Positions 7,856 through 17,954 are shown, numbered from the stretch's first letter. The stretch: 64,000 nt of DNA from Chitinophaga sancti (GCF_034087045.1 NZ_CP139247.1:2692001-2756000); one strand, 5' to 3'. Notes: generated by a model not told the origin, from the sequence alone. Translations and numbers: made by a program.

Positions 7856-9865
7856 ATGGAAAAACTGTTAGACTTGTTAAAGTCTTTCGCAGGCTTTTTG
7901 TTTTATCATTACAAAGGATTGTATAATGAACTGAACAAAGCCCGGGATCACGTGCCCCTAAGGTTCATGATCAGTGACTTTGTAAGTGTGCTCCGGAGCT
8001 GTGGTATGTTCGTTACGCTGCATGCAATTGCCTTATTGGTGTTCACCGTATTGCCCCTGGGGAGAGATGTACTGCTGATAGTTGTTGAAGAAATTGCCGT
8101 CCAGCACCATGTAGGTAATCTACTATGGTTGCTGGGCGGTGCTTTTATATAGAGTGTGGTATCGGAATATGGTAGCCGATATGCTATCTATGTTACTGAC
8201 CACTCAGGCAAGAGCCTCTCTGATGAAAGGGTACTTTGGCGAAAAGCTGTGCAGAAGACCATTGCACAAACTTCATTGTTGATGCCTTACTTTATTCTGC
8301 TGTTAGGTTTTGTGATCAATTATATCGGTGAAAATACACTGAACCCTAATCAACGTAACTGGGGATTTGGCATCCCGATGGAATGTCTGCTCCTGTTAGT
8401 GAACCTTGTAGCATGGGCGTATTTCCTGGATGAAAAAAAGGAAGGTCCGGACGACGTTATTTTAGATCCAAAGTCAGGTGAGCTGGTGTCAAAAAGCCAT
8501 CTGGTGTCATGTCTTTCCTGCGCCTGCCCAAACAGGAATGGAGTGGTGCAATAAGCTGATCGGGATTTACAATGACTATGTATTTCAGTTGCACAAGCCA
8601 TCTAATTTCTCTGACAGTATCAATAGCCGATTCGAAGAGTTTACGGAGCAGTTTTTAAATCTGCCCCGCGCAGCGCAAAGCGAATTCCTGAAAGACCCCA
8701 CCAAAATGCCACCGAAGACGATTGTTCCTGCCTCGTTTGTACCATCGCCTACAGGATTGATAAAAGATGATAAGCCTGATACGATGTCCTGATGGATATA
8801 CTGGATCCCATTGAAATTTTATAAACAGCTGCACCTGCAATTAAAGATCATTGCGATCATCAGCCTCAGTATATTCCTTATTGTAAGTATACTGCCTATC
8901 CGGTATTATGAAAAGATTGGTGCACCCGGTCTTGTTATCTTTGCATTTACCTGCTGGATCGGTATTTATATCGGTTTATTATATGTGGATTATGCATTGC
9001 TGAGAACAAAACCTTTTTCATTACGCATCACTTTGGTGGTCGTGCTGGTCCTCTCTTCACTCCTGAATAATGATCATCCTGTACGGTATGACAGCGAAAG
9101 CAATTATGATCGCAGACCCCTCATGTCTACCCATTTTGATAACTGGTTTAAGCAATATAAATCGGAAGGTGATCACCGGTATTTTTTCAGTTGGGTAAAA
9201 GATACGGCAGGAAAGCCCATACCTAAATACCCGGTGGTATTTGTGTGTGCAGAAGGTGGCGCTTTGAGAACAGGCGCCTTCACTTCTCTGATGCTGAGTT
9301 TTTTGCAGGAGAGTCTTGCAAATGCACAGGATCTGTATATAATAAATTACACCCGGATACATCAAAGGGTGCAAATATTATCCAACCTGAAGTGAGCCAT
9401 CCTTTCAATTTCAAAAGAGCTATTTATGCTTATTCAGGTGTGTCGGGTGGTAGCCTGGGAATTGCATTTTTCAATGCGATGGCGTACCTCACTCCTGATA
9501 GTCTGCACAAAGTGGATTCCCTCACGAACATGACAGATTTATTTTTCCAGCAGGATTATTTATCGCCTGTGATCGGTAAGATGTTCTACGGTGATCTGCT
9601 CAATCTTTTATTGCCGTTTCAGATACCTGCATTTGACAGAGCCGCGGCGGATGAACTAAGACATTACATAGAGGATGAACTGCAGGGGAAAGTGATTCAG
9701 CTCTCTATTGGTAAATCAGGTAGTCAGGTGCCATTGAACTGGGGATTATCCACAAATAGTCTGAATAACCTGAAAATGGATATCAAAGACAAGTGGGAAC
9801 ACCGGGAGTTCAATGACCTGCGTAACCTTTACATCCTGAACAAGGATGTGAAGTGGGATTATTAA
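7856..9865 (+). pseudogene. decayed membrane-anchored patatin-like phospholipase
   Basis: Fragments of one long gene are spread over two frames. The first part (from ATG 7856) is stopped by an in-frame TAG at 8150-8152, yet the same frame continues with transmembrane sequence to 8554. The frame then shifts by +1 within about 8478-8554, meets a TGA at 8790-8792, runs on through three more transmembrane segments, and shifts back at 9336-9341. There a doubled AT turns an expected DLYNKLHPD into a dead end. The patatin signatures are CAEGGALRTGAF (oxyanion-loop region) and GVSGGSLG (nucleophile GxSxG). From memory of the family, a catalytic Asp segment (DGGYFENSG-like) should follow and is missing, suggesting an internal deletion. 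At least four lesions make a functional product very unlikely. Neighbouring genes are clean, which argues against poor sequence. Confidence 0.82.
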
Positions 9866-11415
9866 ATCCTTTTCTCTCTCTTTACAAATTTCCTTCTGAT
9901 CACATCCTGTACCGGGATACCTTCAATCTTACTTTCCAGCCAGGAGATGATGTCCAGGTACAGGAATGATCTTCTTTCGTAAGGATTTTGTGATAACTGC
10001 ACCAGCTTTTCTTTCAGGCTGGCAAATGCACTTTTCAATGCTTTTGGATTAGCGTAAATATTCTTACGGAGGAACTTCAGTATTTCTTCCATCATTTGCC
10101 CAAGGTCTTTGTTCTTGGCAATGAAGTGGTAAACTGACTTAATCAGGTATTCAACCAGGCTGTAATTTTCCAGTTCGTAATGAGCTATGAGGTGTAATAT
10201 GCGTGCAAAACACTGGATATCTGCGCGAAGGTTACCAATACGCAGGTGAATGATCTTGTTCAGGTACACGATCGCTTTGTTATTGTCTCCACTACCAAAG
10301 TACAGGCAGGCGATCTTGTAGTAAAAGAGCAATACCCTGTGCTGGTCTACCTTCAGTTGATGTTCTGCTATCTCTGCTTCCAGTTGTGGTATAATGCTCA
10401 ATCCATCGCCGAAAGTACCTTCGAGGAAGTACCGGTTTATCCGCGCGGTGTACACGTACACAAATGCGGTGGTCTTGGTATTTTCGTTGAAGGTTTCATT
10501 GTTTTCAGCAATGAATGTTTCGAGGGTGCCCAGGTCACGGATAAATTTCTCGTGGTTGCTGGTATAAAACTGTGCGGTGAGCAGGTTGTGCATCGCCTTG
10601 ATGTACAGTTCCACGTCCGTCTTTTGCAGGGAGGGGTACAATGTAAACAGGTCTACCCATTTGCGGGTGTACCTGTAAAACATCACAAAGTCCTGCAGGA
10701 TATAGTAATACCAGCTATAGGCCTGGTACAGGTTGATCTTTTCATAAAAGCTCATATCCTGGTGGCAATTGGCCGGCAATTCCTTTTCGAAGAACAGTTT
10801 GACCATATTGGCATCCCGTTCATCCCGGGCATGACCCAGTTTGAGATAGAGGCCGTACATGCGCAGGGAGAGGGTAGAGAGCTTGCTGATGTTGCTCAGT
10901 TTCTGCTCTATGACCCGGCTTTCCTCACTCAGTTCGTCGGCCCGGTTTTCCAGGCTACGGGTGATGTGACGGCTTTCGATGAGTTTTTCGAATTCTATGA
11001 TCTCGTAGCTGAGCATCACTTCCTCCTGTTCAATGGCCATGGACTTGGCTTTGGAGAGGAGCTTCAGACTCTGGTTATAGAGTCCCTTGCTATATAGCAC
11101 CCGGGCGTAGTCCAATTGCTCCCGGAGGTCGATCAGGGGATCTTTTTGTTTGTAGAGCAGGCGGAGGGTGGTCAGCAACTGCTTGTACAGGTGAGCTTTT
11201 ACATTGCTCAGCTGTTGTTTCTTGATAGCGGGTATTTTCTTCAGTATCTGTTCCTCATCATATTCCTTCAGTTTGTCCAAAGTATTAAAAAGCTGAATGA
11301 ATAAAACGTCTTCCTTAGAGTTATTTTTGTTGAAAGCAAGCTGGAAATTCCGTTTTTCTGCTTTGGTGAGCGTTTTTATCAGTATAAAGAGCGCATCATG
11401 CTGATTGTTGGACAT
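9862..11415 (-). CDS. large alpha-helical (TPR-like) protein of unknown function
   Basis: A 517-residue, almost entirely helical soluble protein rich in Leu, Lys and Tyr, with no signal peptide or membrane segment. The spacing of aromatic and small residues (for example SYEIIEFEKLIESRHI, YYKIACLYFGSGDNNKAIVYLNKIIHL) suggests degenerate TPR or similar helical repeats, so a scaffolding or protein-binding role is plausible. I recognise it only as a conserved Bacteroidota hypothetical. The ATG at 11415 is the only reasonable start. It is convergent with, and overlaps by 4 nt, the remnant patatin frame, and is divergent from the leucine operon. Confidence 0.7.
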   Translation of the reverse strand: MSNNQHDALFILIKTLTKAEKRNFQLAFNKNNSKEDVLFIQLFNTLDKLKEYDEEQILKKIPAIKKQQLSNVKAHLYKQLLTTLRLLYKQKDPLIDLREQLDYARVLYSKGLYNQSLKLLSKAKSMAIEQEEVMLSYEIIEFEKLIESRHITRSLENRADELSEESRVIEQKLSNISKLSTLSLRMYGLYLKLGHARDERDANMVKLFFEKELPANCHQDMSFYEKINLYQAYSWYYYILQDFVMFYRYTRKWVDLFTLYPSLQKTDVELYIKAMHNLLTAQFYTSNHEKFIRDLGTLETFIAENNETFNENTKTTAFVYVYTARINRYFLEGTFGDGLSIIPQLEAEIAEHQLKVDQHRVLLFYYKIACLYFGSGDNNKAIVYLNKIIHLRIGNLRADIQCFARILHLIAHYELENYSLVEYLIKSVYHFIAKNKDLGQMMEEILKFLRKNIYANPKALKSAFASLKEKLVQLSQNPYERRSFLYLDIISWLESKIEGIPVQDVIRRKFVKREKRI

Positions 11416-11527
11416 CGTTTATAATATGTTATAATTGACTGACAATCAAACGGGTATTTCTTGTCAGGCTATGTTATATATCGTAATTAGAGCAAATTTA
11501 GCTATATGGTAATTAAGGTTTGCTAAT

Positions 11528-11535
11528 TAGATTTG
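11528..11535 (+). promoter_or_regulatory. candidate -7 box for the leucine operon (TAGATTTG)
   Basis: TAGATTTG matches TAnnTTTG and lies 111 nt upstream of leuC, giving a leader of about 100 nt. I looked for a leucine-rich leader peptide or attenuator hairpin in this leader and found none. Confidence 0.4.
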
Positions 11536-11646
11536 AAGTTACAAACAAACAGGGAAGCACAAAATTAATGATTTAGCCTGTGTTGCAGAAAGTAAAGTAT
11601 GTTTTTTAATTTAATGTAACACCGGCTCATAAAAAGTAATTACGGA

Positions 11647-13044
11647 ATGGGAAAAACATTAGTTGACAAGATCTGGGACAGTCATATCGTGGTAAGTAAA
11701 CCTGGATTTCCGGATGCAGTGTACATCAACACGCATTTTATCCACGAAGTTACCAGTCCTCAGGCATTTGACGGATTGCGCAAAAGGGGCATTCCGGTAT
11801 TCCGTACGGGCAAGACCCGTGCTACAGCCGATCACAACGTACCTACTATGGATCAGCATCTGCCTATCAAGGAAGCGCTGAGCCGCAAGCAGGTAGAGAT
11901 GCTGACCAGTAATACAGCAGAGTTTGGCGTAGAACTGTATGGTCTGGGCCACCCTTACCAGGGTATTGTGCACGTAATCGGTCCTGAGCTGGGTATTACC
12001 CTGCCAGGTATGACCATCGTGTGTGGTGATAGCCATACCAGTACCCACGGTGCATTTGGTGCTATCGCTTTCGGTATCGGTACATCCGAAGTGGAAATGG
12101 TACTGGCTACCCAGTGTCTGCTCCAATACCGTCCAAAACGTATGAAAATTGAGGTAAATGGTCAGTTGAAGAAGGGTGTGGTATCCAAGGATATCATCCT
12201 GTACATCATCTCCAAGATCTCTGCATCCGGTGCTACCGGCTACTTTGTGGAATTTGCTGGTGAGGCCATCCGCAGCCTGAGCATGGAAGCCCGTATGACC
12301 ATCTGTAACATGAGTATCGAGATGGGTGCACGTGGAGGGTTGATCGCTCCTGACCAGACTACCTTCGACTATATCAAGGGCCGCGAGTTTGCACCAAAGG
12401 GTGCTGACTGGGATAAAGCCCTCGCTTACTGGGAGACTTTGTACACCGATGCTGATGCTGAGTTCGACTCAGTGATCACCTTCGATGCTGCAGATATTGA
12501 ACCCATGATCACTTATGGAACCAACCCAGGTATGGGTATTGGTGTGACCCAGCACATTCCATCTCTCGAACAGCTGGATGAAAAGGAAAAACCTTCCTTC
12601 AGGAAATCCCTGGATTACATGGGGCTGGAGCCAGGCAGCGGTCTGCTGGGCAAAAAGGTGGATTATGTATTCATCGGTAGCTGTACCAACAGCCGCATCG
12701 AAGACCTGCGTATGGTGGCTGAATTTGTAAAAGGCAAACATAAGGCAGACGATGTAGTAGTGTGGATCGTACCAGGTTCCAAGCAGGTAGAAGCGCAGGC
12801 AAAGAAAGAAGGCATCGACAAAATATTTGAAGCGGCCGGTTTCCAGTTGCGCGAGCCAGGCTGCTCTGCATGTCTGGGTATGAACGAAGATAAAGTTCCT
12901 GCCGGCATGTATTGTATCTCTACCTCCAACCGTAACTTCGAAGGTCGTCAGGGTCCTAACGCCCGCACCTTCCTCGCCAGCCCACTGTCAGCAGCAGCTG
13001 CAGCGATCACTGGTAAAGTAACCGATGTAAGAGAACTCGTATAA
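11647..13044 (+). CDS. leuC: 3-isopropylmalate dehydratase large subunit
   Basis: A 465-residue aconitase-family enzyme that, with LeuD, isomerises 2-isopropylmalate to 3-isopropylmalate in leucine synthesis. The three [4Fe-4S] cysteines are visible: GSCTNSR near residue 344 and GCSACLGMN near 405 and 408. The [13 protein letters not shown] motif is in the N-terminal third. Length is normal for the bacterial two-subunit type. It is the first gene of leuC-methyltransferase-leuD-leuB-leuA; the methyltransferase begins 10 nt after its stop. No product-sensing leader is visible. Confidence 0.97.
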   Translation: MGKTLVDKIWDSHIVVSKPGFPDAVYINTHFIHEVTSPQAFDGLRKRGIPVFRTGKTRATADHNVPTMDQHLPIKEALSRKQVEMLTSNTAEFGVELYGLGHPYQGIVHVIGPELGITLPGMTIVCGDSHTSTHGAFGAIAFGIGTSEVEMVLATQCLLQYRPKRMKIEVNGQLKKGVVSKDIILYIISKISASGATGYFVEFAGEAIRSLSMEARMTICNMSIEMGARGGLIAPDQTTFDYIKGREFAPKGADWDKALAYWETLYTDADAEFDSVITFDAADIEPMITYGTNPGMGIGVTQHIPSLEQLDEKEKPSFRKSLDYMGLEPGSGLLGKKVDYVFIGSCTNSRIEDLRMVAEFVKGKHKADDVVVWIVPGSKQVEAQAKKEGIDKIFEAAGFQLREPGCSACLGMNEDKVPAGMYCISTSNRNFEGRQGPNARTFLASPLSAAAAAITGKVTDVRELV

Positions 13045-13054
13045 AAGTATCATC

Positions 13055-13813
13055 ATGGCCTGGAACGCGGATTTATATAAAGAAAAGCATGCCTTTGTTT
13101 TCAACTATGGTAACAGTGTAGTAGAATGGCTGCAGCCCAAAGCTGGGGAGACTATCCTCGATCTGGGTTGTGGTACAGGCGAACTCTCGGCTCAGATTGC
13201 TGAGAGTGGGGCAACGGTAAAAGGGATAGACAGTTCCGCCAGTATGATTGCCAGTGCAAAAAGTCATTACCCTTCCATCGATTTTGAAGTGGCAGACGGT
13301 ACTTCTTTTTCACTGAATCAAACCTTCGATGCGGTGTTTTCCAATGCCACCCTGCACTGGATTCGCCAGAAGGAGAAAGTACTGGATCGTATCTGGCATC
13401 ACCTGAAACCCGGTGGCAGACTGGTACTGGAAATGGGAGGAAAAGGAAATGTAGACGACATCACTGGTGCACTGAGCAAAGCGATGAAAGAAAAGGGATA
13501 TGAATTTAAACCTTTTTGGTATTTTCCATCTCCTGGTGAATATACTTCCCTGTTGGAAGAATATGGTTTCCGGGTAAATCAGCTGAGCTATTTTGACCGT
13601 GATACCGAGCTGGCTGATCCGGAGAATGGTATCGTAGAATGGCTGCAGATGTTCGGGGCATACTACCTCGAAGCAATACCTGAAGCAGACAGACTGCCCA
13701 TCCTCAAAGCTGCACAGGAAAGCCTGCGTGCTACTAACTTCCGCGATGGCAAATGGTATACTAAGTATGTAAGGTTGCGCGTGAAAGCTGAAAAAATTGC
13801 AGACGCTCAATAA
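13055..13813 (+). CDS. class I SAM-dependent methyltransferase in the leu operon (Tam-like)
   Basis: A 252-residue Rossmann methyltransferase. Motif I is LDLGCGTGE (about 35-43), the acidic strand is VKGIDSS, motif IV is FDAVFSNATLHWI, and KPGGRLVLEMG follows. The NATLHW segment and the C-terminal half (FWYFPSPGEYTSLLEEYGF ... YTKYVRLRVKA) resemble trans-aconitate 2-methyltransferases, which methylate a tricarboxylate. It sits between leuC and leuD with a 10-nt upstream gap and a 48-nt downstream gap, in the middle of a biosynthetic operon. An acid substrate related to the dehydratase (trans-aconitate, isopropylmalate or isopropylmaleate) is a reasonable guess. General class is certain; substrate is inferred. 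Confidence 0.85.
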   Translation: MAWNADLYKEKHAFVFNYGNSVVEWLQPKAGETILDLGCGTGELSAQIAESGATVKGIDSSASMIASAKSHYPSIDFEVADGTSFSLNQTFDAVFSNATLHWIRQKEKVLDRIWHHLKPGGRLVLEMGGKGNVDDITGALSKAMKEKGYEFKPFWYFPSPGEYTSLLEEYGFRVNQLSYFDRDTELADPENGIVEWLQMFGAYYLEAIPEADRLPILKAAQESLRATNFRDGKWYTKYVRLRVKAEKIADAQ

Positions 13814-13861
13814 TTTGTAAAACACGTAAATTTAAAGTCCTCCTTACGGAGGCGATATATA

Positions 13862-14461
13862 ATGAGTAAGAATTTTCAACAGTTGGAATCTACCGCAGTT
13901 CCTATTCCAATCGAAAACATTGATACTGACCAGATCATTCCGGCACGCTTCCTGAAAGCAACTACCCGCGATGGTTTCGGTGAAAATCTGTTCCGCGACT
14001 GGCGTTTTGACGGCGACAATCAACCTAAAGCTGATTTCGTACTGAACAATCCTACTTACAGTGGCCAGGTACTGGTAGCTGGTAAAAACTTTGGTTGTGG
14101 TTCCAGCCGTGAGCACGCAGCCTGGGCCATTGCCGACTATGGTTTCAAGGTGGTGATCAGCAGTTTCTTTGCAGATATCTTCAAGAACAATGCACTGAAC
14201 AACTTCATCCTGCCTATCCAGGTGACTGATGCATTTCTCGACAAGATCTTTGCAGCAATCGAAGCAGACGTACATGCGAAACTGGCTGTAGATCTTGAAA
14301 AACAGACCCTGAAGATTGTATCTACGGGTGAAGAAGTTTCCTTCGACATCAATCCATACAAGAAAGCATGCCTGATCAATGGCTATGATGATATTGACTA
14401 CCTGTTAAGCCTGCGTAAGGAAATTGAAACTTACGAAGCCACCCGGGAGTTTAATTTTTAA
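13862..14461 (+). CDS. leuD: 3-isopropylmalate dehydratase small subunit
   Basis: A 199-residue swivel-domain subunit that completes the LeuCD active site. Diagnostic stretches are [12 protein letters not shown] near residue 20 and the [16 protein letters not shown] loop near 76-91, which binds the substrate carboxylates. A GGAGG Shine-Dalgarno-like stretch (CTTACGGAGGCG) lies about 8 nt before the ATG, stronger than at most genes here. It lies 29 nt before leuB. Cytoplasmic; leucine pathway. Confidence 0.97.
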   Translation: MSKNFQQLESTAVPIPIENIDTDQIIPARFLKATTRDGFGENLFRDWRFDGDNQPKADFVLNNPTYSGQVLVAGKNFGCGSSREHAAWAIADYGFKVVISSFFADIFKNNALNNFILPIQVTDAFLDKIFAAIEADVHAKLAVDLEKQTLKIVSTGEEVSFDINPYKKACLINGYDDIDYLLSLRKEIETYEATREFNF

Positions 14462-14490
14462 CTTTTCGCTTTAACTCAACAAAACAATAA

Positions 14491-15570
14491 ATGGGCGTAG
14501 ACAAAAAAATACTGGTTATTCCGGGTGATGGTATCGGACAAGAAGTGACTACCTGGGGTAGGAAAGTGCTGGAAACAATAGCAACAAACTACAAGCACAA
14601 CTTTACGTTTGAAGAAGGCATCATGGGGCACGTAGCAATCGAAGCTACCGGTAATCCCCTGCCAGATGAAACATTGGATAAAGCACGCAAAAGTGACGCT
14701 ATCCTTTTTGGCGCTATCGGACATGCCAAATATGACAACGATCCTACACTGAAAGTACGCCCTGAACAGGGATTGCTGAAGATCCGTAAGGAACTGGGAT
14801 TGTATGCAAACCTGCGTCCTATTAAGTTGTTTGATGAGCTGCTGGAAGCTTCCAGCATCAAGCCGGAAATACTGCGTGGAGCAGATATCCTGTTCTTCCG
14901 CGAGCTGACCGGTGATGTTTACTTTGGTGAAAAGAATCGTTCAGAAGATCGTAACACAGCTTCTGACCTGATGATCTATCACAAGTATGAAGTAGAGCGC
15001 ATTGCCCGCAAAGCATTTGAAGCTGCACGTACACGTCGCAATAAACTGTGCTCTGTGGATAAAGCAAACGTACTGGAAGCAAGCCGTCTGTGGCGCGAAG
15101 TAGTACAGGCACTGGCAAAAGAATATACTGACGTAGAGGTAGAACATATGTTCATTGATAACGCTGCTATGCAACTGGTGAAGGATCCTAAACGTTTCGA
15201 CGTGGTGGTAACCGGCAACCTGTTTGGCGATATCCTGACAGACGAAGCATCTCAGATCGCTGGTTCTATGGGTATGCTGGCTTCTGCTTCAGTAGGTGAC
15301 AGCGTTGGCTTCTACGAGCCTATCCATGGTTCTGCACATGACATTGCAGGGAAAGGTATTGCCAATCCGCTGGCTTCTATCCTGTCTGCAGCACTGATGC
15401 TGGATATTTCTTTTGGACTGAAAAATGAATCGCTGCGTGTGATCAAGGCGGTAGAAGCTACTTTGAAACAAGGCTTCCGTACAATGGATATTGCGAACAA
15501 GCATACAGACAACCATCTGGTAATGGGTACTGATGCAATGGGCGCCAAAGTACTGGAGAATTTAAACTAA
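14491..15570 (+). CDS. leuB: 3-isopropylmalate dehydrogenase
   Basis: A 359-residue NAD-dependent decarboxylating dehydrogenase that makes 2-oxoisocaproate precursor from 3-isopropylmalate. It begins with the [11 protein letters not shown] strand. The [11 protein letters not shown] loop of isopropylmalate dehydrogenases is near residue 138, and the metal-binding [18 protein letters not shown] segment is near 241. The C-terminal [15 protein letters not shown] motif fits LeuB rather than isocitrate dehydrogenase. Spacing to leuD is 29 nt and to leuA 32 nt, so all are probably one transcript. Confidence 0.97.
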   Translation: MGVDKKILVIPGDGIGQEVTTWGRKVLETIATNYKHNFTFEEGIMGHVAIEATGNPLPDETLDKARKSDAILFGAIGHAKYDNDPTLKVRPEQGLLKIRKELGLYANLRPIKLFDELLEASSIKPEILRGADILFFRELTGDVYFGEKNRSEDRNTASDLMIYHKYEVERIARKAFEAARTRRNKLCSVDKANVLEASRLWREVVQALAKEYTDVEVEHMFIDNAAMQLVKDPKRFDVVVTGNLFGDILTDEASQIAGSMGMLASASVGDSVGFYEPIHGSAHDIAGKGIANPLASILSAALMLDISFGLKNESLRVIKAVEATLKQGFRTMDIANKHTDNHLVMGTDAMGAKVLENLN

Positions 15571-15602
15571 GAATTAAAAAAACAATAACAAATCAACATA
15601 AG

Positions 15603-17114
15603 ATGAGCGATAAAAATCGTGTGTACGTCTTCGATACTACTCTCCGTGATGGTGAACAGGTACCTGGCTGTCAGCTGACCACAGTTGAAAAGATCACTAT
15701 AGCCAAGGAGCTGGAAGCACTGGGAGTAGATGTTATTGAAGCCGGTTTCCCAATATCGAGCCCCGGCGATTTCCAGAGCGTAGTAGAAATATCAAAAGCT
15801 GTAAGTGAGCCGGTGATCTGTGCACTTACCCGTGCAAACACTATGGATATTGATGCTGCTGCCGAAGCCCTGCGTTTTGCAAAACGTAAGCGTATTCATA
15901 CAGGTATCGGTTCTTCCGATATGCACATTAAATATAAATTCAACAGTACCCGCGAGGAGATCCTGAAGCGTGCTGCTGATGCGGTAAAATATGCACGTAA
16001 ATTTGTTGACGATGTAGAATTTTATGCAGAAGATGCAGGCCGTGCAGACAATGCATACCTCGCGCAGATGATCGAAGCAGTGATTGCCGCAGGTGCGACT
16101 GTAGTAAACATTCCTGATACGAATGGTTACTGTCTGCCTGACCAGTATGGTGCCAAGATCAAGTACCTGATGGATCATGTGTCTAACATTGATAAAGCAA
16201 TTATCTCCGTACACTGTCACAACGATTTGGGTATGGCTACTGCCAACTCTATCGCTGGTGTGATCAACGGTGCACGTCAGGTAGAATGTACCATCAATGG
16301 TATTGGTGAGCGTGCAGGTAATACTTCTCTCGAAGAGGTGGCGATGATCCTGAAAACACATCATGCATTGGGTTATCATACAGGTATTCAGTCAAAGAAA
16401 CTGTATCAGCTGAGCAACATGGTTGAAACTATGATGCGCATGCCGGTGCAACCGAATAAGGCGATTATAGGCCGCAATGCATTTGCACATAGTTCCGGTA
16501 TTCACCAGGATGGTGTGCTGAAGCATCGCGAAAACTATGAGATCCTGAATCCGGAAGATGTAGGTATCGAGTCGAATGCGATTATCCTGACTGCACGCAG
16601 TGGCCGTCATGCCCTGAAGCACCACCTGGAGCGACTGGGGTATAAACTGGATAAGGTGAATCTGGATGAGGTATATCAGCGCTTCCTGGTGATGGCAGAT
16701 AGCAAGAAAGAGATTTCTGATGCAGATCTGTTAGAACTGATGGGGAATGGTAATGATCAGAATTATTCAGATGATAAGGCGATCAAGGTTACATTGTTGC
16801 AGGTAGTATGTGGTGATCCACTGCGTCCTATGGCGACCGTGAAGCTGAAGATCAATGGTGAGGAGAAAGAAGCCAGTTCTGCTGGTAATGGTCCGGTGGA
16901 TGCGGCGATCAATGCGATCCATGAGATTATTAAAGATCAGATAGATATTGATGAATTTAATATCCAGTCAATGAGAGGGGGTAGTGCGGATGTGAGTAAG
17001 GTGAATATGAGGGTGAAGCATAATGGTCAGAGTTACTATGGATATGGGACTTCGACGGATATTGTGAATGCTTCTATGCATGCTTATGTAGATGCGCTGA
17101 ATAAAATATTCTAG
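15603..17114 (+). CDS. leuA: 2-isopropylmalate synthase
   Basis: A 503-residue enzyme condensing acetyl-CoA with 2-oxoisovalerate, the first committed step to leucine. The N-terminal [13 protein letters not shown] motif supplies a metal ligand and catalytic residues. [14 protein letters not shown] near residue 200 gives the HxH metal motif. [14 protein letters not shown] follows, and the last about 120 residues form the LeuA dimer/allosteric domain ([14 protein letters not shown]). It is unusual in being last in its operon rather than first. The ilv genes supplying its substrate are not in this window. Two long hairpins follow the stop. Confidence 0.97.
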   Translation: MSDKNRVYVFDTTLRDGEQVPGCQLTTVEKITIAKELEALGVDVIEAGFPISSPGDFQSVVEISKAVSEPVICALTRANTMDIDAAAEALRFAKRKRIHTGIGSSDMHIKYKFNSTREEILKRAADAVKYARKFVDDVEFYAEDAGRADNAYLAQMIEAVIAAGATVVNIPDTNGYCLPDQYGAKIKYLMDHVSNIDKAIISVHCHNDLGMATANSIAGVINGARQVECTINGIGERAGNTSLEEVAMILKTHHALGYHTGIQSKKLYQLSNMVETMMRMPVQPNKAIIGRNAFAHSSGIHQDGVLKHRENYEILNPEDVGIESNAIILTARSGRHALKHHLERLGYKLDKVNLDEVYQRFLVMADSKKEISDADLLELMGNGNDQNYSDDKAIKVTLLQVVCGDPLRPMATVKLKINGEEKEASSAGNGPVDAAINAIHEIIKDQIDIDEFNIQSMRGGSADVSKVNMRVKHNGQSYYGYGTSTDIVNASMHAYVDALNKIF

Positions 17115-17133
17115 CACTTTTTTGAATTCCTTC

Positions 17134-17176
17134 GCGGTTTTTTGAAATTCAGCTCCGCTGAATTTCAAAAAACCGC
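17134..17176. repeat. 20-bp perfect inverted repeat (first of a tandem pair), probable terminator
   Basis: GCGGTTTTTTGAAATTCAGC pairs perfectly with its complement around a 3-nt TCC loop. It begins 20 nt after the leuA stop. The A/T-rich outer arms make it usable as a terminator on either strand, but a 20-bp perfect stem is longer than a usual terminator. Confidence 0.85.
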
Positions 17177-17179
17177 AAT

Positions 17180-17224
17180 CAAAATTTCTGATCGAAACGC
17201 TCAGCGTTTCGATCAGAAATTTTG
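17180..17224. repeat. 22-bp perfect inverted repeat containing the stop codon of the convergent gene
   Basis: CAAAATTTCTGATCGAAACGCT lies next to its exact complement with a single-base centre (17202). It starts 3 nt after the first inverted repeat, so the convergent leuA and dipeptidase genes are separated almost wholly by two hairpins. The TGA stop of the minus-strand dipeptidase (17213-17215) lies inside the right arm. Confidence 0.85.
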
Positions 17225-17839
17225 TAATTGTTTAAAGTCTATATTCATAAGCGGATACTCCTGTCCATCTTTCAAATAAAAATGCCACCATTCCGTAGTT
17301 AAGTTTATAAACCCATGCCTCTCCATTACCTCCCTCAATAACTTCCGATTATTAGCCACCGATGTATCCTGTACATTATACGACTGATGCGCCTTCTCCG
17401 TAAAATCATCAAAATCTGTCGGCATTGCCAAAGGCTTTCCAGTTTTTAAATCACATAAGGTAAGGTCCACTGCTATCCCTCTATTATGCCCTGACCCTTT
17501 TGCCGGATTCGCCGCATATCTTTCATCCGGCACAATCTCCCACATCTTCTGCGTCACACTAAATGGTCTGTACCCATCATAGATCAACAACCCTAATCCC
17601 CGTTCCTCCAACTCCTCCTGTACTTCCTTCAACGCCTTCGCTGCCGGCAATTTTAAATAAGCCGCTGCACGCGGATACAACACCTGGTGTGTAAAGTTAT
17701 TAGCCGTCGCATACCGGATATCCAATCTGATATGCGGAATGTACTTCGTAAGATCCACCAAATCAGACTGGTTACTTTGCGCAAAAGCAAAATGATACCA
17801 GAAAATGAAGAAAATAACAACAGTATAATTGAATTTCAA
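17213..17839 (-). CDS. ddpX: VanX/DdpX-type D-alanyl-D-alanine dipeptidase
   Basis: A 208-residue exported zinc dipeptidase of peptidase family M15D with a signal peptide ending near AFAQ (residue 21). Catalytic elements are complete: SGHNRGIAVD gives His118 and Asp125, TEWWH gives the catalytic base Glu183 and zinc ligand His186, and YDGYRP supplies the substrate-binding Arg91. Family members split D-Ala-D-Ala. Outside vancomycin-resistance operons they recycle cell-wall dipeptide. No vanHA or dpp transport genes are adjacent, so a periplasmic recycling or scavenging role is more likely than glycopeptide resistance. It is a single gene, convergent with leuA. Confidence 0.9.
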   Translation of the reverse strand: MKFNYTVVIFFIFWYHFAFAQSNQSDLVDLTKYIPHIRLDIRYATANNFTHQVLYPRAAAYLKLPAAKALKEVQEELEERGLGLLIYDGYRPFSVTQKMWEIVPDERYAANPAKGSGHNRGIAVDLTLCDLKTGKPLAMPTDFDDFTEKAHQSYNVQDTSVANNRKLLREVMERHGFINLTTEWWHFYLKDGQEYPLMNIDFKQLQNF

Positions 17840-17954
17840 CCTTTATCTATTTAAAAAATATAAAATATGGTAATAAAGTATAGACTTCTGCTAAAAAAAG
17901 ATGGAAATCCCCTTGTTAAAAAGGCTATTTTAGAACCCTTAAAATAAGGAAATT

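Noticed and set aside
7856..9865. Programmed frameshifting or stop-codon readthrough in the patatin gene
   Set aside because: Two stops plus two shifts and a missing catalytic segment are too many for recoding; no slippery heptamer with pseudoknot was evident.
10246..11097. 283-aa open frame opposite the large helical protein
   Set aside because: It is antisense to a better-supported gene; low-complexity Val/Gln/His sequence without domain features.
11416..11646. Leucine attenuator leader peptide before leuC
   Set aside because: No short frame with a run of leucine codons and no competing hairpins are visible.
17213..17839. Vancomycin-resistance role for the VanX-like dipeptidase
   Set aside because: No vanH, vanA ligase or two-component genes are adjacent; a recycling dipeptidase is the simpler reading.
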